10,155 nucleotides of DNA from contig USCR01000091.1 of the NCBI GenBank assembly GCA_900553295.1, forward strand, positions 1-10,155, given 5' to 3'. The notes below the pieces were generated by a model that had not been told where the DNA came from, did no database searches, and saw only the letters and a list, made by a program, of their open reading frames with translations. A program made the translations under genes and the position numbers. Positions 8,651 to 10,155 of the stretch are shown here, in pieces; the stretch's first letter is position 1, and each line of letters begins with the position of its first letter. The stretch is from an uncultured Eubacteriales bacterium. GTDB taxonomy: Bacteria; Bacillota; Clostridia; Christensenellales; Aristaeellaceae.

Positions 8651-8674
8651 GACCAAAGGAAAGTGGGAATCATC

Positions 8675-10048
8675 ATGGAAAACCAAGGACGCTCCAAGCT
8701 TCTGGGCGAAATGCCCATGAAACAGTTGGTACCCAAAATCTCCGTACCGATTATGATCTCCATGCTGGTGCAGGCCCTGTACAACGTGGTGGACAGCATC
8801 TTCGTTGCCAAGTACAACGCCGATGCCCTTACCGCCGTGTCCCTGGCCTTCCCGGTGCAAACGCTGATGATTGCCCTGTCCGTTGGCCTGGGCGTTGGTA
8901 TCAACAGCCTGATCTCCCGCCGCCTGGGGGAGCACAACCATGAGGCGGCCATCAATGGCGCCTGGGCGGGCCTGCTGATGGAGTTTATCGGCTTTGTGCT
9001 CTTTGCGCTGTTCGGAGCCATTTTCTCCCGGGCGTTCTTCACCTGGTTCACCACGGACGAGCAGCTCATCGAGCTGGGACAGCAGTATCTTTCCGTGGTG
9101 ACCATTTACTCCCTGGGCCTGTTCCTGTCCATCAGCTTTGAGCGCATGCTGCAATCCACGGGCAACACGGTATATTCCATGGTGATGCAGCTCACCGGCG
9201 CTATTGTGAACATCATCCTGGACCCCATTATGATCTTCGGCCTGCTGGGCTGCCCGGCCATGGGCATTTCCGGCGCGGCCATCGCCACGGTGATCGGCCA
9301 GTTCTGCGGCCTGGGCGTGGGCATTGTGTGCAACCAGCTGAAAAACAGGGAGCTGCGCCTGTCCCTGCATGGCTTCCGCATTCATCCCCGGGCGGTGAAG
9401 GATATCCTGGCGGTGGGCTTCCCCAGCATGATTATGCAGTCCATTTCCTCCGTGCTCACGGTGCTGATGAACATGATCCTTATCGCCTATGGCAACGTGG
9501 CGGTGAGCGTGCTGGGCGTATACTTCAAGCTGCAATCCTTCGTGTTCATGCCGGTATTCGGGTTGAACAACGGCCTGGTGGCCATTGTGGGCTACAACTT
9601 TGGCGCCCGGCTGCGCCAGCGGGTGTATGAGGCCATCCGCGTGGCGCTGATCTACGCGGTCATCATCATGGTGGTGGGCACGGTGCTGTTCCTGGTATGC
9701 CCGGAATTCCTGCTGAGCCTGTTTGAGGCGGAGGGCGAATCCGCGGGCGAACTGACCGCCATTGGCGTGCCCGCCCTGCGGACCATTTGCACGCACTTTG
9801 TTATTGCCGCCATTGGCATTACCCTGAGCACGGTGTTCCAGGCCATCGGCAAGGGCTTCTACAGCCTGCTCATGAGCCTGATGCGCCAGCTCATCGTGCT
9901 GCTGCCCGTGGCGTGGATTCTCTCCGAGCTGGGCGGGCTGAGCGCCATCTGGTGGAGCTTCCCCATTGCGGAGATTGTTTCCCTGACCCTGTGCCTGATT
10001 CTGTTCCGGCGGGTGGACCGGGACATCCTGAAACCCCTGGGGGATTAA
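8675..10048 (+). CDS. MATE-family multidrug/metabolite efflux transporter
   Basis: A 457-residue polytopic membrane protein of normal MATE length, expected to have 12 transmembrane helices in two six-helix halves. Family features include the N-terminal helix region ISVPIMISMLVQALYNVVDS with FVAKYNADALTAVSLAFP after it, then GLGVGINSLISRRLGE, the mid-protein SFERMLQSTGNT with NIILDPIMIFGL and MGISGAAIATVIGQ, and in the second half GLNNGLVAIVGYNFGAR. Such proteins export drugs or metabolites in exchange for sodium ions or protons. The substrate cannot be read from sequence. The ATG at 8675 is preceded by GGGA six bases upstream, a weak site; an in-frame GTG at 8663 is too close to AAAGGA. It lies 32 bases after the YlbJ-like gene, so the two are probably co-transcribed. 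A hairpin follows at 10064-10099. Confidence 0.92.
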   Translation: MENQGRSKLLGEMPMKQLVPKISVPIMISMLVQALYNVVDSIFVAKYNADALTAVSLAFPVQTLMIALSVGLGVGINSLISRRLGEHNHEAAINGAWAGLLMEFIGFVLFALFGAIFSRAFFTWFTTDEQLIELGQQYLSVVTIYSLGLFLSISFERMLQSTGNTVYSMVMQLTGAIVNIILDPIMIFGLLGCPAMGISGAAIATVIGQFCGLGVGIVCNQLKNRELRLSLHGFRIHPRAVKDILAVGFPSMIMQSISSVLTVLMNMILIAYGNVAVSVLGVYFKLQSFVFMPVFGLNNGLVAIVGYNFGARLRQRVYEAIRVALIYAVIIMVVGTVLFLVCPEFLLSLFEAEGESAGELTAIGVPALRTICTHFVIAAIGITLSTVFQAIGKGFYSLLMSLMRQLIVLLPVAWILSELGGLSAIWWSFPIAEIVSLTLCLILFRRVDRDILKPLGD

Positions 10049-10063
10049 GCAAACATACCAAAA

Positions 10064-10099
10064 GGGCCGCCTCGCTGGTGTTTTCCAGCAGGACGGCCC
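10064..10099. terminator. Hairpin after the MATE gene, possible terminator
   Basis: GGGCCG (10064-10069) pairs with CGGCCC (10094-10099), and GCTGG (10074-10078) with CCAGC (10085-10089) around TGTTTT. Between them, two mismatches flank a C-G and a T-G pair. On the plus strand no T-run follows; AAAA precedes the stem, so on the minus strand it is followed by TTTT. It could terminate a minus-strand gene entering from the right, act in both directions, or only protect the 3' end of the MATE mRNA. Confidence 0.45.
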
Positions 10100-10128
10100 C
10101 TCAGACTGTCAAAAAACCTTCAGGAGGT

Positions 10129-10154
10129 GTCGGAGGGGCCGCAGCCCCTCTGAC
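10129..10154. repeat. 11-bp inverted repeat at the window end
   Basis: GTCGGAGGGGC (10129-10139) pairs with GCCCCTCTGAC (10144-10154) around CGCA, with one G-T pair. The right arm is nearly a direct repeat of 10096-10107 (GCCCCTCAGACT against GCCCCTCTGACT, 11 of 12). The window ends one base later, so its neighbour and role cannot be judged. Confidence 0.45.
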
Positions 10155-10155
10155 T

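Noticed and set aside
8084..8674. An N-terminal extension of the MATE frame by 197 codons
   Set aside because: The extension overlaps the YlbJ-like gene in another frame and is Gly/Ala/Pro-rich shadow sequence. The MATE fold begins just after the ATG at 8675.

Overview
The window looks like chromosomal DNA from a GC-rich, probably spore-forming member of the Bacillota (class Clostridia is my guess). The reasons are a soj/spo0J-type parA-parB pair, a RemB-family (DUF370) gene overlapping gyrB in the order remB-gyrB-gyrA, sigma-A-like promoters, strong GGAGG-type ribosome binding sites, and a YlbJ/gate-domain membrane protein gene with a plausible sporulation sigma-E promoter. It is mainly an ordinary housekeeping region near the replication origin. 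I see no mobile element, CRISPR array, tRNA or rRNA.

Layout. Minus strand: parB (1-763, C-terminus beyond the window edge) lies downstream of parA (830-1591), both read from a promoter at 1641-1669. Back-to-back with it, a plus-strand promoter (1685-1713) drives a small exported protein of unknown function (1765-2385) that ends in an intrinsic terminator. Positions 2386-2797 hold no gene. They contain the terminator, a densely folded 160-base stretch (about 2450-2610), a promoter (-10 at 2708-2713) and a leader with a strong hairpin (2744-2766). Then come remB (2798-3133), gyrB (3105-5081) and gyrA (5184-7733), with a 102-base spacer between gyrB and gyrA. After gyrA come a short YlbJ-like membrane protein (7797-8642) and a MATE-family exporter (8675-10048). 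The last 107 bases hold two hairpins and no gene.

How the genes fit together. ParA and ParB segregate the origin region. GyrB and GyrA form DNA gyrase, which keeps the chromosome negatively supercoiled. RemB is a small regulator-family protein that usually travels with gyrB. In Bacillus subtilis, soj-spo0J and remB-gyrB-gyrA are also transcribed away from each other, with dnaA, dnaN, recF, rpmH and others between them. Here those genes are absent from between them, and remB has its own promoter. The YlbJ-like gene and the MATE gene follow gyrA closely and could receive read-through, but the YlbJ-like gene also seems to have a separate mother-cell-type promoter.

The most interesting points are regulatory: the sigma-E-like promoter whose predicted transcript would lose one arm of a hairpin covering the ribosome binding site; the leader hairpin in front of remB-gyrB-gyrA; the folded intergenic element; and the missing dnaA-recF block. 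No previously undescribed system is convincingly visible.
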